Positions 1 to 8,959 of a stretch of DNA of 64,000 nucleotides are shown piece after piece (the first letter of the stretch is position 1; each line of letters starts with the position of its first letter). The stretch covers positions 1 to 64,000 of the forward strand of contig NZ_QGGH01000010.1 in the NCBI RefSeq assembly GCF_003148495.1, written 5' to 3'. The translations under genes and the position numbers were made by a program. The notes below the pieces were generated by a model, which saw only the letters and a program-made list of their open reading frames with translations, was not told the DNA's origin and ran no database searches. The stretch is from Mesorhizobium loti (lineage in GTDB: Bacteria; Pseudomonadota; Alphaproteobacteria; Rhizobiales; Rhizobiaceae).

Positions 1-95
1 TTGACGTTGGCGAGCTCCACCGCCGAACCATCAGCCTTCACGCGAACCTTGACGTTCGCATCCACAACCCGCTTCACGGGCACAAGGATCTTCAT
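1..95 (-). CDS. etfB: Electron transfer flavoprotein beta subunit, N-terminal part (runs off the window)
   Basis: The 31 visible codons start MKILVPVKRVVD and continue to VELANV, which is the conserved N-terminus of the EtfB subunit. EtfB binds AMP and, with EtfA, carries electrons from flavin dehydrogenases to ETF-ubiquinone oxidoreductase at the membrane. The gene lies 46 bp downstream of a dimethylglycine-dehydrogenase-like gene in the same direction; enzymes of that family commonly use ETF as acceptor, so co-transcription would make sense. An AAAGGATGAG stretch precedes the ATG. Only the start is inside the window. Confidence 0.85.
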   Translation of the reverse strand, partial: MKILVPVKRVVDANVKVRVKADGSAVELANV

Positions 96-141
96 AGCTC
101 ATCCTTTCGGGAGTTTCGGTGACTTTCCAACACCTGCACGA

Positions 142-2583
142 TCACATGCGGGCGCGCTTGGCTTCCGGGTCGTAGGGCGACTCCGTGATCACGCGCGCCC
201 TGCGACGCTCGCCAAGGATCGGCACTACGAGTTCAGTGCCGGGAACGGCAAGGTCGGTTGGAAGAAGGGCGATGGCTACGTCGTAACCCAGTGTGTAGGA
301 GTAAGTGCCCGAGGTGATGCGACCGACGAGGCTGCCCTGGTGGTAGACACCCTCGTGAATCAGCGAGCTTGCTTCGTCGGTGTCGATCGAAAGCGTGACC
401 GAGCGGCGAGCGATCCCCCTTTCCTTCTCCTTAACAAGGGCATCGCTACCGATGAAATTACCCTTGTCGAGTCGGATGAAGCGGTCGAGGTTGCTTTCCC
501 AAGCGGAAAGCTCCGGGTTCATGTCACGATACATTGCCCGATAGGATTTTTCGAGGCGCAATGATTCCAGCGCATGCATGCCGATCAGGCGAAGGCCATG
601 TGATTCCCCCGATGCGAGCAGCGCATCCAGCAGATGCCTCTGGTAGCAGAGTGGATGGTAGAGTTCCCAGCCGAGCTCACCTTCGTAATTGACGCGGAGC
701 ATTCGAACGTCGCTGGCGAGCCCAACCGTGCCCGATTTCACGCCGAACCATGGGAACGCGTCATTCGAAAGATCGATCTCCGTCAACGGTTGCAGCACGT
801 CGCGCGCCTTCGGGCCTACGATGGTAAAGCAGCCCCGGTCATTGGTGACGTTGCGGAGATGGACGCTGCCGTCTTTCGGCAGTAGTTTCGAAAGGTCGTC
901 GAAATTCCAGCGTTCCGCCCGCGGCGTAGAGATGAGATAGAAGGTTCCTGTCTCGAGACGGGCAACTACGTACTCGGCCTGGACGCCGCCTTTCGGTGTC
1001 AGATGATGGCTGAGGTTGACACGGCCAGTCTTTGGCAGTCGATTTGCAAGAACCCAGTCCAGCCAAGCCTCGGCACCAGGGCCACTGACCTCGAATTTGG
1101 TCATCGGCGTCATTTCTACAAGGCCGACGGCGTTGCGGACCGCATGAACCTCCTCGCCGATGTATTTGCCCTTCTCAGTCCAGCGCCAGCTGTACTGGTC
1201 CTTGGCTTCGACGCCTTTGGGCGCGAACCAGTTCGGCATTTCCCAACCGTTGAGAACACCCCAGATGGCGCCGCGCTCGGAAAGCCTGTCATAGGACGGC
1301 GCGGTCTTCTGGGGCCGGGCAGCAGGCATATCCTGACCGGGATAATGCAGCTCGGCATGGGTACCCCAAGCCTCACGGACCTTCTCGCGCGTCCAGTTTT
1401 TGTTGGCGTAGTCGCCGAAGCGACGCGAGTCGATCTCGGATGTGTCAAGACTGTTAGCGCCCTCCACGATGCGCTCGGAAAGATAATAGCCGATCGCTCC
1501 GCCCCACAGGATGCCGCCGGGCACGCCTTCGGCAATCCAGACATTTTCGAGACCCCAGGCAGGACCGACCAGCGGCAGTTCGTCGGCGGTCATCTGAAAA
1601 GGGCCACGCACATTGGCTTTGAGGCCAACACGGCCCAGCGCAGGGACCAGGTCCATCGCCCTTTCCCAGTTCCATGCGACCGCATCGAAATCTTCCTCGA
1701 GGAGATCGGCACCAAACCACTCCGGCACGCCGTTCTCGGCAAACAACTTCAGATGCTCGGTCTTTTCATAGGGACCGAACATCAGCCCGTCGCCCTCCTC
1801 GCGCAAATAGCCTTCAAAGCCCTCGTCGCGCAGGATCGGCATTTCCGGCAATCCCTGACGCTTGCGTTCGACGACCTCCGGAACCGCGTCCGTGATCCAA
1901 TACTGATGCACGATCGGGATCGCCGGAATTTCGAGACCAAGCATCGCACCCGTCTGGCGAGCATAGTTGCCTGTGGCCGAAATGACGTGCTCGCAGACGA
2001 TCTCCCCCTGACTGGTTTTTATTTTCCACTCGCCATTCGACATGCGCTCGAAGCTTCGGACCTCGGTGTTCGTGTAGATCTTGGCGCCACGATCACGCGC
2101 GCCCTTGGCCAGGGCCTGTGTCACGTCGGCTGGTGCGATATGGCCGTCATCGGGATGATAGAGGGCGCCGAGCATTGTCTTGTTGTTTTCAAGCAGCGGC
2201 CAGAGTGCACGCGCTTCGGCAGGCGATATGAGTTCAGCGCGGATCCCTTGAACCTCGGCGACGCTCATGTAGCTCTTGTACTCGTCGAACCGGTCACGCG
2301 TGTTGGCAATGCGCAGCTGACCGCATTTGTGCCAGCCGACATGCTGGCCAGTCTCCGCTTCGAGGTCCTCGTAGATCTCGATTGTCTTCTTGATCATCCG
2401 GCCGATGTTGATGCTGCGCGCGTAGGACGGGATAAGACCGGCGGCGTGCCAGGTGGAGCCGGCCGTCAGTTGCGTGCGCTCCAGCAGCGCGACGTCCGTC
2501 CAGCCGCGTTTTGTCAGACCGTAGAGAATGGCCGCGCCTACGCAGCCGCCGCCGACAACTACGGCTCGAGCATGACTTTGCAT
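142..2583 (-). CDS. Dimethylglycine/sarcosine dehydrogenase-like FAD oxidoreductase with GcvT domains
   Basis: The 813-residue protein has the two-part layout of the mitochondrial DMGDH/SARDH family. The N-terminal half is a DAO-type FAD domain with a VVVGGGCVGAA dinucleotide-binding loop near residues 8-18. The C-terminal half (about 430-813) is a GcvT/aminomethyltransferase domain that takes formaldehyde onto tetrahydrofolate. The segment GSTWHAAGL contains His46, which matches the histidine that carries covalent FAD in DMGDH. The expected reaction is oxidative N-demethylation of a methylated glycine or related amine in the cytoplasm. etfB follows on the same strand and a LysR regulator is divergent. 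The exact substrate (dimethylglycine, sarcosine or another N-methyl compound) cannot be read from sequence. Confidence 0.85.
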   Translation of the reverse strand: MQSHARAVVVGGGCVGAAILYGLTKRGWTDVALLERTQLTAGSTWHAAGLIPSYARSINIGRMIKKTIEIYEDLEAETGQHVGWHKCGQLRIANTRDRFDEYKSYMSVAEVQGIRAELISPAEARALWPLLENNKTMLGALYHPDDGHIAPADVTQALAKGARDRGAKIYTNTEVRSFERMSNGEWKIKTSQGEIVCEHVISATGNYARQTGAMLGLEIPAIPIVHQYWITDAVPEVVERKRQGLPEMPILRDEGFEGYLREEGDGLMFGPYEKTEHLKLFAENGVPEWFGADLLEEDFDAVAWNWERAMDLVPALGRVGLKANVRGPFQMTADELPLVGPAWGLENVWIAEGVPGGILWGGAIGYYLSERIVEGANSLDTSEIDSRRFGDYANKNWTREKVREAWGTHAELHYPGQDMPAARPQKTAPSYDRLSERGAIWGVLNGWEMPNWFAPKGVEAKDQYSWRWTEKGKYIGEEVHAVRNAVGLVEMTPMTKFEVSGPGAEAWLDWVLANRLPKTGRVNLSHHLTPKGGVQAEYVVARLETGTFYLISTPRAERWNFDDLSKLLPKDGSVHLRNVTNDRGCFTIVGPKARDVLQPLTEIDLSNDAFPWFGVKSGTVGLASDVRMLRVNYEGELGWELYHPLCYQRHLLDALLASGESHGLRLIGMHALESLRLEKSYRAMYRDMNPELSAWESNLDRFIRLDKGNFIGSDALVKEKERGIARRSVTLSIDTDEASSLIHEGVYHQGSLVGRITSGTYSYTLGYDVAIALLPTDLAVPGTELVVPILGERRRARVITESPYDPEAKRARM

Positions 2584-2655
2584 GAGAAGAGTATCCTCTT
2601 TGTGAAATTCCTGTCACCTTACAAAGCCCGACGGTGCTTGTGATCTTGCTAAAAA

Positions 2656-2669
2656 ATGCCCCGAGGCAT
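2656..2669. promoter_or_regulatory. Candidate LysR operator in the divergent promoter region
   Basis: The sequence ATGCC-CCGA-GGCAT is an inverted repeat 11 bp before the LysR gene, in the 97-bp gap shared with the dehydrogenase gene. LysR proteins usually bind such sites in the divergent region they control. No binding evidence is available. Confidence 0.4.
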
Positions 2670-2680
2670 AACCTGGATTT

Positions 2681-3604
2681 ATGCATCGACTTCGGTCCCT
2701 CGTGCCTTCGGCCAACTATCTTTTCGTGTTCGAAGCCGCCGCCCGACGGCAGAGTTTTACGGCGGCCGCCGAAGAGTTGAACATAAGTCAGCCTGCTGTA
2801 AGCAAGACGATTCGGCTCTTGGAGGATGCAACTGGACTGAAGCTTTTCCGGCGCGAGCATGCACGCCTGGAACTCACTGCCGAAGGCCGGCGGCTCTATA
2901 AGGAAACGCAGGAGGCGTTCGACCACCTGCACATGGTGATCTCAGCGCTCAGGCAGAAGCATTCGAAGGATATCGTCCGCGTTTCTTTCTCCGCTTCTTT
3001 CGTGCAGCTATGGCTGCTGCCACGATTGAATGATTTCAAGGCGCAATATCCGGATGTCGCCCTTCGCATCGAGGAAAGCGGTCGCGACGATCAGGACCTC
3101 ATGGAGGAGGATATTGATCTGTCGGCGCGGCTTGGCACTGGCAAATGGCCAGGGGTCCATGCCTGGCATTTTGCAACTGAAGAGGTAGGGCCGGTATGTA
3201 GCCCGGCTTATCTCAAGGAGCATGGACCGATCCATCTGCCGGTCGAACTCGTCAATCACGCGCTGCTGCATTGCGAGGAGCGCCACCGTTCACGTATGGG
3301 CTGGCGGGAATGGTTGGAGCGCAACGATGTCCCCGTCACCAGGCTAACGCAGGGCTTCGTCTTCACTGACGCCCTGAGCACAATTGAGGCAGCTGTGCTT
3401 GGACAGGGGGTCGCACTTGGGTGGAAGCATCTGGTGCACGACCATATCCGGGCGGGGCGGCTTGTTTGCCCAATTCGCTTGAACTATCGGTCCGGCCAAA
3501 GCATCCATATCGTCATGCCGGCACAGCGTCCCCCGAAGCGGGGCGCGGAGCTGTTCCGTGATTGGCTTCTTGAGCAGGATGCCGACGCCTTGATTGCCAC
3601 CTAG
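2681..3604 (+). CDS. LysR-family transcriptional regulator (GcvA-like)
   Basis: The 307-residue protein has an N-terminal winged helix-turn-helix around residues 25-57 (SFTAAAEELNISQPAVSKTI) and a LysR substrate-binding domain, the normal length for the family. The overall style (SANYLFVFEAAARRQSFT) resembles GcvA-type regulators of amino-acid metabolism. It is divergent from the dimethylglycine-dehydrogenase-like gene and is likely its regulator, with a methylated amine or product as effector; this is inferred from position. Its end is 17 bp from the convergent aldo/keto reductase gene. Confidence 0.88.
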   Translation: MHRLRSLVPSANYLFVFEAAARRQSFTAAAEELNISQPAVSKTIRLLEDATGLKLFRREHARLELTAEGRRLYKETQEAFDHLHMVISALRQKHSKDIVRVSFSASFVQLWLLPRLNDFKAQYPDVALRIEESGRDDQDLMEEDIDLSARLGTGKWPGVHAWHFATEEVGPVCSPAYLKEHGPIHLPVELVNHALLHCEERHRSRMGWREWLERNDVPVTRLTQGFVFTDALSTIEAAVLGQGVALGWKHLVHDHIRAGRLVCPIRLNYRSGQSIHIVMPAQRPPKRGAELFRDWLLEQDADALIAT

Positions 3605-3621
3605 CTTATTTGCCGAACCGG

Positions 3622-4755
3622 TCAACTCTTCGGCCGACCGATCACATAGTCGGAAACCTTCGGCAGAAAGGTCTCGCTGTAATAGCTGCGGGGCTTGTCG
3701 CCGACTGACGCGCCGGCGTTGAGGATGCCTGCCTGATAGTCATCGGCGAAAAGCGAATAGGGATAGACAGGCTCGACGGCACTGGCCGCGTCGAGTTGCT
3801 TGCGCAACGGTTCGGGGATCTCAAAGTCGAGCGATGATAGGTTGTCGTCAAGCTGCCCGATACGGCTTGCTCCGATAATGGCGGCACCTATACCCGGACG
3901 GGCGACCACCCAGTTCAGTGCCACCTGTGCCATGCTACGGCCTATTTCAGTCGAGACCTGTTTGAGGACTTCCACGATCCGAACGTTGCGTTCGGTAAAG
4001 AAGCCAAGACCGTTGCCGGAGGCATCGAGGGCAAGACGCCCGGGAGTCTGCCGGCCAGTATGATACTTGCCGGAAAGCAGACCCATGGCGAGCGGGCTCC
4101 AGGCGGTGATGCCAAGGCCCAGCGCCTGCGCTAGCGGCACGAACTCGTTCTCCATGCTACGCTCCGCAAGTGAATAGGGAAGTTGTAAGCTGATCAGCGG
4201 CGTCAGAGCATGTGCTTCCGCCCAGGTCTGGGCGCGCGCCGCATACCAGCCCGGCACGTCGGAGAGCCCGGCGTAGCGGATCTTGCCGGCCCGTACCAGA
4301 TCGTCGAAGGACCGCATGACTTCCTCGACCGGAGTCATACGATCCCAAGTGTGCAGGAGAAACAGGTCGATATAGTCGGTCTTCAATCGGCGCAGCGAGG
4401 CATCGACGGCGCGCATCAGGTTCTTGCGGCCGTTGCCACCTGCGTTCGGGTTGCCTGGTTCAAGGCAGTTCGAGAACTTGGTGGTGATGACCACGCGATC
4501 GCGCGCAGCTGCTTCGCTCACGAATTTGCCGACCAGCGTTTCGCTCATGCCTGCTGCGTAGGAATCGGCTGTGTCGATGAAATTGCCGCCGCAATCGAGG
4601 TATCGATCGAAGATCGCGCGTGCGGCGGTCTCATCGGACCCCCAGGAGCCGCCGAGACCGCGTATGCCGCCATTGCCGAAGGTCATCGTTCCAAGCGCGA
4701 TACGGCTCACCCGCAAGCCCGAACGGCCGAGGAGATAGTAGTGATCAGCAGACAT
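3622..4755 (-). CDS. Aldo/keto reductase
   Basis: The 377-residue protein is an NADPH-dependent (alpha/beta)8 oxidoreductase. The family tetrad is visible as Asp61 and Tyr66 (DTADSY), Lys93 (TTKFS) and His135 (LLHTWD). The N-terminal LGRSGLRVSRIALGTMTFG is typical of the YhdN/Tas-like subgroup. A GGAAGG ribosome site precedes the ATG. It is the last gene of the minus-strand operon that begins with an amino-acid-type ABC importer, so it probably reduces or oxidises a carbonyl intermediate of the imported compound. The substrate is unknown. Confidence 0.85.
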   Translation of the reverse strand: MSADHYYLLGRSGLRVSRIALGTMTFGNGGIRGLGGSWGSDETAARAIFDRYLDCGGNFIDTADSYAAGMSETLVGKFVSEAAARDRVVITTKFSNCLEPGNPNAGGNGRKNLMRAVDASLRRLKTDYIDLFLLHTWDRMTPVEEVMRSFDDLVRAGKIRYAGLSDVPGWYAARAQTWAEAHALTPLISLQLPYSLAERSMENEFVPLAQALGLGITAWSPLAMGLLSGKYHTGRQTPGRLALDASGNGLGFFTERNVRIVEVLKQVSTEIGRSMAQVALNWVVARPGIGAAIIGASRIGQLDDNLSSLDFEIPEPLRKQLDAASAVEPVYPYSLFADDYQAGILNAGASVGDKPRSYYSETFLPKVSDYVIGRPKS

Positions 4756-4797
4756 GGATGGCCTTCCTGTTTGGCGTCCGGCCGATCTTGCTTGTTC

Positions 4798-5532
4798 TTA
4801 CATGTGGCCGGAGTAGGCCTTGCGGGTGACACTCTGCTGCACGTGGTTGATCATGGTGATGAAATCGAAGACCGGGCGCCCGGTTGCCGCCTGAACCGCG
4901 TGAGCGTAGGGGGGCAGATCGCTGCATTCGAGCAGGATCGAGCGAACATCGGGGTTGTCCTTCACGAGCTTGCGGGCCACTTCGGTGACCTCGCGTTCGA
5001 TCGCGGCGGAATCGAGCGTGCCTTTCTCATCAAGGATCGCCTCACGGAATTCGGTCTGCGCTTCCATGCCGGCAACCGCTATCGGGATGTTGCCCGGCAC
5101 GTTGCATGACTCGAAATGATGGGGCGTCAGACAAGCTCCATTGGCGGCGATAATGCCGACGGTGCCGCCAGAGAACGCGTGCATGAAGGGAACCTGCATG
5201 ATGCTTGAGAGAAAAACCGGAATGTCGACGGCAGCGGCCACTTCCCTCTGGAAGTATGCCATGAACCCACACGCGCCGGTGATCGCTTTGACACCACGGC
5301 TCTGCAATTCCAGGGCAGCCTCCACGAAAACCTCGCACAGCGCGGGGTCGCGCTGGTTTATGAGCCGCTCGCTTGTGGCGCCTCGCACTTCCTGGTAGCG
5401 GACCGGAAATTGATAGGTCGTCGCGTTGCCAACATTGCCTGGTACGCATGGATAGGCAGCATCAAGAATTAGAATGCCGATCGATTCACCATACCACGAC
5501 TGGGTCTTGCGAGTGACTGAGTGGACAGCCAT
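4798..5532 (-). CDS. Asp/Glu/hydantoin racemase-family protein
   Basis: The 244-residue protein has the two cysteines of the aspartate/glutamate racemase superfamily: Cys88 in TGACGF and Cys203 in LLECSDLPPYA. Members racemise amino acids or hydantoins or act as maleate isomerases/arylmalonate decarboxylases. An upstream in-frame ATG would add 16 residues, but the chosen ATG at 5532 has a GGAGA ribosome site at a good distance. It lies between the importer genes and the aldo/keto reductase. The motif ASP-x-NVG...TTYQFPVRYQ resembles hypothetical racemase-like proteins rather than characterised glutamate racemases. Confidence 0.75.
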   Translation of the reverse strand: MAVHSVTRKTQSWYGESIGILILDAAYPCVPGNVGNATTYQFPVRYQEVRGATSERLINQRDPALCEVFVEAALELQSRGVKAITGACGFMAYFQREVAAAVDIPVFLSSIMQVPFMHAFSGGTVGIIAANGACLTPHHFESCNVPGNIPIAVAGMEAQTEFREAILDEKGTLDSAAIEREVTEVARKLVKDNPDVRSILLECSDLPPYAHAVQAATGRPVFDFITMINHVQQSVTRKAYSGHM

Positions 5533-5566
5533 CGTTTTGTCTCCGCAATTCTTCTTGTTTCGAGTT

Positions 5567-5593
5567 TTCCGCCCCGCCAAAAGCGGGGCGGAA
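5567..5593 (-). terminator. Intercistronic GC-rich stem-loop after the binding-protein gene
   Basis: The arms TTCCGCCCCGC and GCGGGGCGGAA pair over 11 bp with a five-base loop, between the binding-protein gene and the racemase gene. No U-tract follows on the minus strand, so it is more likely an attenuator or mRNA 3'-end stabiliser that raises binding-protein levels than a full terminator. Confidence 0.6.
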
Positions 5594-5614
5594 GATTTGA
5601 CCCAGATTTATTTC

Positions 5615-7144
5615 TCAGTGGATGAGACGCGGCGCACCCGTGTCGGCAGCCGTACCGTCCAGGCCATAGGACTTGATAATCGTCACGATCGTTCCGTCGG
5701 CATGCATGGCTTCGATGTCAGCGTCGAGCGCGGCACCGAAATCCTTGGCGGCGGAAGCATAGGGGAAAGCCGCCTGAGCTGCCTCTTTCGTCGCCTTCAC
5801 GCGTTCGTCCGGAACTGTGACCTTGACCTGGATATTCTTCAGAGCGCCGCTCTTTTGCGCGACGACACCGGTCGAGTAGCCATCGAAGGCAACGTCGATG
5901 CGGCCTGACAGGAGGTCCTGCTGCAAGTTCACCGAGTTCGGATAGAGCTTGAGCTTGGAGCCGAGCATCGCCTTCAGGTCGCTGACCCAGAGGTAGCCCT
6001 GCACGGTACCGACACGCTTTTCGCCCAGATCGGCAAGCTTCGTCAGGCCCTCTTTCGAATAGATGCCCATCTGATCGGTATAGAGAGGACCAGAGAGGTT
6101 CATGACTTTTGCGCGCTCAGCGGTGCGATACCAATCACCGACAGTAATGTCGGCCTGTCCTGAAAGGACGTATTGAATGGCGGCCGCCGGATCGACAGCA
6201 ATCGCCTTGACGGTCAGGCACTCCCGCTTGGCGAACTCGTTGGCGATATCGCCATCAATACCCTTCAAATTGCCATTCGCTTCGAGGTAGGAGTGGGGAA
6301 CCAGGGTGGTGACGGCAACGGTCAATGAGCCTGTGGAAACCGTCGCGAACTTGTGCTTTGGCGTGCAGTCCTGAGCGAAGGCTGCCTGGCCGAAGGCAAG
6401 GGTACCTGTGATGCCGGTGAGAAAAAGGCGGACTGCGTTCTTCAGTGAGTAGGCCATGCTGGTAGGATCCTTTCCTTGTGAAGATCTAGCGAAGAGCATA
6501 CCCGCCCGCCTTTCGAGATAGCTGACGATCAGGGCGGCGGGGATGGAGATGAAGGCGTAGAGGGCGCCGGCTGTGAGCAGCACCGGAAAGTAGCGGAATG
6601 TGTTCGATCCAATTTCGTAGGCGCGGCTGACGAGCTCCGGCAGAGCAATCGTGAAGCAGAGCGACGTCCCCTGAAAGATCAAGATGGAGAAACCAAGGAG
6701 TGCGGGAAGCGCGACGCGCAAGCCTTGCGGCAACAAGACGTACCGCAGCGTGTCGAGCCGATTGAGGCCGATCGACAGCGCGGCCTCGCGCTGGCCGTCC
6801 GGGATGGACTGCAGGCTGGCGCGGATGATCTCGCTGGTATAGGCGCCGGTGTTCCAGGTGAGCGCTATGACAGCAGCCGCAAAGGATTCCAGCGCCAGGC
6901 CGGCGGATGGCAATCCAAAGTAGATGAACTGCAGCAACACAAGCGCCGGTGCGCCGCGGCCGACCTCCACGAGGAACAGCGAAGCAGCTTTCACGGACTT
7001 CCTCTTCGCCAGTACGCCAAGGGCGAGCAAGAGCCCAAAGGGAATGCCGAACAACAGGCTGAAGGTCGTGACTTGCAGGCTTATCGACAGGCCGGCAAGC
7101 AGGTCCGGCATCCAAGCCGCAAGTTCATCGGAGGACGGGAACAT
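5615..7144 (-). CDS. Fused amino-acid-type ABC permease and solute-binding protein
   Basis: One uninterrupted 509-codon frame encodes two normally separate proteins. Residues 1-229 are a HisM/GlnP-type inner-membrane permease with several hydrophobic segments and a Gly-rich coupling loop (EAALSIGLNRLDTLRYVLLPQGLR). Residues 230-509 start with a complete signal peptide (MAYSLKNAVRLFLTGI...AFAQ) and continue as a family-3 periplasmic binding protein with a lysine-rich start, a TVAVTTLVPHSYLEANGNLKGID block and a GDWYRTAERAKVMNLSG block. The frame starts 1 nt inside the stop of the upstream permease (TGATG). Natural binding-protein/permease fusions exist, but usually with the binding domain first. 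Either the permease lost its stop codon or the two are made separately from an internal start at 6457. Confidence 0.8.
   Translation of the reverse strand: MFPSSDELAAWMPDLLAGLSISLQVTTFSLLFGIPFGLLLALGVLAKRKSVKAASLFLVEVGRGAPALVLLQFIYFGLPSAGLALESFAAAVIALTWNTGAYTSEIIRASLQSIPDGQREAALSIGLNRLDTLRYVLLPQGLRVALPALLGFSILIFQGTSLCFTIALPELVSRAYEIGSNTFRYFPVLLTAGALYAFISIPAALIVSYLERRAGMLFARSSQGKDPTSMAYSLKNAVRLFLTGITGTLAFGQAAFAQDCTPKHKFATVSTGSLTVAVTTLVPHSYLEANGNLKGIDGDIANEFAKRECLTVKAIAVDPAAAIQYVLSGQADITVGDWYRTAERAKVMNLSGPLYTDQMGIYSKEGLTKLADLGEKRVGTVQGYLWVSDLKAMLGSKLKLYPNSVNLQQDLLSGRIDVAFDGYSTGVVAQKSGALKNIQVKVTVPDERVKATKEAAQAAFPYASAAKDFGAALDADIEAMHADGTIVTIIKSYGLDGTAADTGAPRLIH
6455..6477 (-). promoter_or_regulatory. 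Internal ribosome site and start codon of the binding-protein part
   Basis: AAGGAAAGG (6469-6477) lies 11 nt before an in-frame ATG at 6457 that begins the signal peptide. This allows a separate 280-residue binding protein (5615-6457) to be made even though no stop codon separates it from the permease. Confidence 0.6.
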
Positions 7145-7788
7145 CAGCGGGCCACCTTCGCCTGCAGATAGCTGTCAGCAATACGGGAAAGCCATGCGAC
7201 CGGCAGACTGATCAGCACATAGATCAGACCGACCACGGCGAAGACTTCCAGACCGCGGAAAGTCAGCTGCGACTGCTGATTGCCGTAAAAGGTGAGTTCG
7301 GTGACGCCGATGGTGGAGGCGACCGCGGTTTCTTTCATCAGGCCAATAAGGTAGCTCGCCGCGGAGGGGAGTGCGACGCGAAACGTCTGTGGCGCGACGA
7401 TATCGACGAGAGTAGACCAGCGTCCGAGATTGAGGGCGGAAGAGGCTTCCCATTGGCCAGGATGGATTGAGGCAAGCGCTCCACGATAGATTTCCGCCAT
7501 GTTGGCGGCAGAGATCAGGCCGAGGCTGGCGACTGCCGCGCCGAATGGGCTGATCGGAAGATAGCCCGTTCCAAGGCCGAAGAAGACGATAAACAGCCAC
7601 AGGATTGGCGGGATGCCACGCACGATCTGGATGATTGTCATTGAAAGCCCCCGCAGTGGTACCGAGCGGCTCTGGCGGGCGGCGAGAAGCGGCATTCCGA
7701 GAAGCGCGCCGATCAGGAAGGCCCCAAGGGTCAGGCCGAGCGTCCAGGGCAAACCGCGCAGGATCGGCAACAGGTCGGCGGCACTCAT
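7144..7788 (-). CDS. Amino-acid-type ABC transporter permease
   Basis: The 214-residue protein is a HisQ/GlnP-like inner-membrane subunit with about five hydrophobic helices and the coupling motif EASSALNLGRWSTLVDIVAPQTFRVALPS. It pairs with the permease part of the next gene and with the ATPase before it. Its ATG overlaps the ATPase stop by 4 nt (ATGA), and its own stop shares one base with the next ATG, so the three are translationally coupled. The substrate is probably a polar amino acid or derivative. Confidence 0.88.
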   Translation of the reverse strand: MSAADLLPILRGLPWTLGLTLGAFLIGALLGMPLLAARQSRSVPLRGLSMTIIQIVRGIPPILWLFIVFFGLGTGYLPISPFGAAVASLGLISAANMAEIYRGALASIHPGQWEASSALNLGRWSTLVDIVAPQTFRVALPSAASYLIGLMKETAVASTIGVTELTFYGNQQSQLTFRGLEVFAVVGLIYVLISLPVAWLSRIADSYLQAKVAR

Positions 7789-8618
7789 CGGTCGTGAACC
7801 GCACGAAGGAACCGTTTCGTGCGCTCGTGCTGCGGATTGCGCATGACCTCAGTGGAGGGACCTTTTTCGACGATCCTGCCATCGGCCATGATCATAACCG
7901 TGTCGGACACGTTTTCAGCAAAGCTCATCTCGTGAGTGACAACGATCATCGTCATGCCGGTCTCGGCAAGCTCGCGCATGACCGCCAGCACTTCGAGACC
8001 AAGTTCCGGGTCGAGCGCCGACGTCGGTTCGTCGAAGAGCATAACTTGAGGGTCGAGTGCCAGCGATCTGGCGATCGCGACACGCTGCTGCTGGCCGCCG
8101 GAGCAGCGGGCGGGATATTGCCCGGCTTTGTCCCCAAGTCCAACGCGTTTCAGCAGCTGCATCGAGCGCTCTTCAGCTTCCTTGCGGCTACGCCCGAGCA
8201 CTCGCTCCTGCGCGAGGCTGATGTTTCTGAGCACCGTCATATGGGGAAAGAGATTGAATGACTGGAACACCATACCAACGGAGCGGCGCAACCTCGCGAG
8301 CTCGGTCGAAGAAGCTGGCATCGCGGCGCTGAGGGTGATGTCGCCGATGGTGACAAAGCCGCCATCCGGCGGTTCAAGATAGTTGATGCAACGGAGCAGT
8401 GTGCTCTTGCCAGAGCCGCTCGGCCCAATAATGGCAACGACCTCCCCCGACATAACCTCGAGATCAATGCTGTCGAGGACTGTATGGCCGCCATAGCGCT
8501 TACTAAGGTTGTCAAGCTGGATCAACGGGCGCTTCGGCGCGCCGGCGATGGCAGGCTCCTCGACTAGACGCACGCCTCTTGCAGCTGCCACAGACTTCTC
8601 GTATCCCCGATCCGTCAT
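7785..8618 (-). CDS. Amino-acid-type ABC transporter ATP-binding protein
   Basis: The 277-residue GlnQ/HisP-like ATPase has Walker A GPSGSGKST, a Q-loop in MVFQSFNLFPHM, Walker B VMLFDEPTSALD and the H-loop in VVTHEM. The signature reads CSGGQQQR in place of the usual LSGGQQQR. The ATG at 8618, preceded by GAAGGA, is preferred over an upstream in-frame ATG at 8684 that lacks a ribosome site. It is the first gene of the importer-racemase-reductase operon. An extra 40-residue N-terminal segment precedes the ATPase core. Confidence 0.88.
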   Translation of the reverse strand: MTDRGYEKSVAAARGVRLVEEPAIAGAPKRPLIQLDNLSKRYGGHTVLDSIDLEVMSGEVVAIIGPSGSGKSTLLRCINYLEPPDGGFVTIGDITLSAAMPASSTELARLRRSVGMVFQSFNLFPHMTVLRNISLAQERVLGRSRKEAEERSMQLLKRVGLGDKAGQYPARCSGGQQQRVAIARSLALDPQVMLFDEPTSALDPELGLEVLAVMRELAETGMTMIVVTHEMSFAENVSDTVMIMADGRIVEKGPSTEVMRNPQHERTKRFLRAVHDR

Positions 8619-8959
8619 ATTTGGTCCTTCGCCCTGGACACAGTAGCCAGCTCCGCCCATCGGATTCCTACGTCCGGAAGCCACGTGCTACCTAGAAGAC
8701 ATATACCTTGGCTCACGGCGGGTTGTTCGACGCAATCAAATCAGGTCGACAATAGCGCGCGACGCTGGTTCGTTCGGCCCGACCCAGCGGGCTTGATCCA
8801 GGCAGTTCCCTTATTATTAGGGTCACCTTAGATGACGGTGGTCGCCAAGATGAGTGCAAATAAAGTGGAGTGATCCATACCCTGGAGTTATGGGTGACTT
8901 CACGAACAATTCTTCGGCAAGCACGGAGCAAGCGGCCGGGTTCTTTGTTGTAATTGTGA
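8619..8959. other. Intergenic stretch, no gene seen
   Basis: This 341-bp stretch holds no convincing open frame. It must contain the promoter of the minus-strand ABC operon, but no clear -35/-10 pair or operator palindrome could be identified by eye. Confidence 0.5.

Noticed and set aside
1003..2643. A 546-codon plus-strand frame
   Set aside because: Antisense shadow of the dimethylglycine-dehydrogenase-like gene.
6455..6490. Cloning artefact at the permease/binding-protein junction, because GGATCC and AGATCT occur close together
   Set aside because: Both flanking proteins are continuous and operon neighbours are consistent; two six-base sites by chance are not evidence of a construct.
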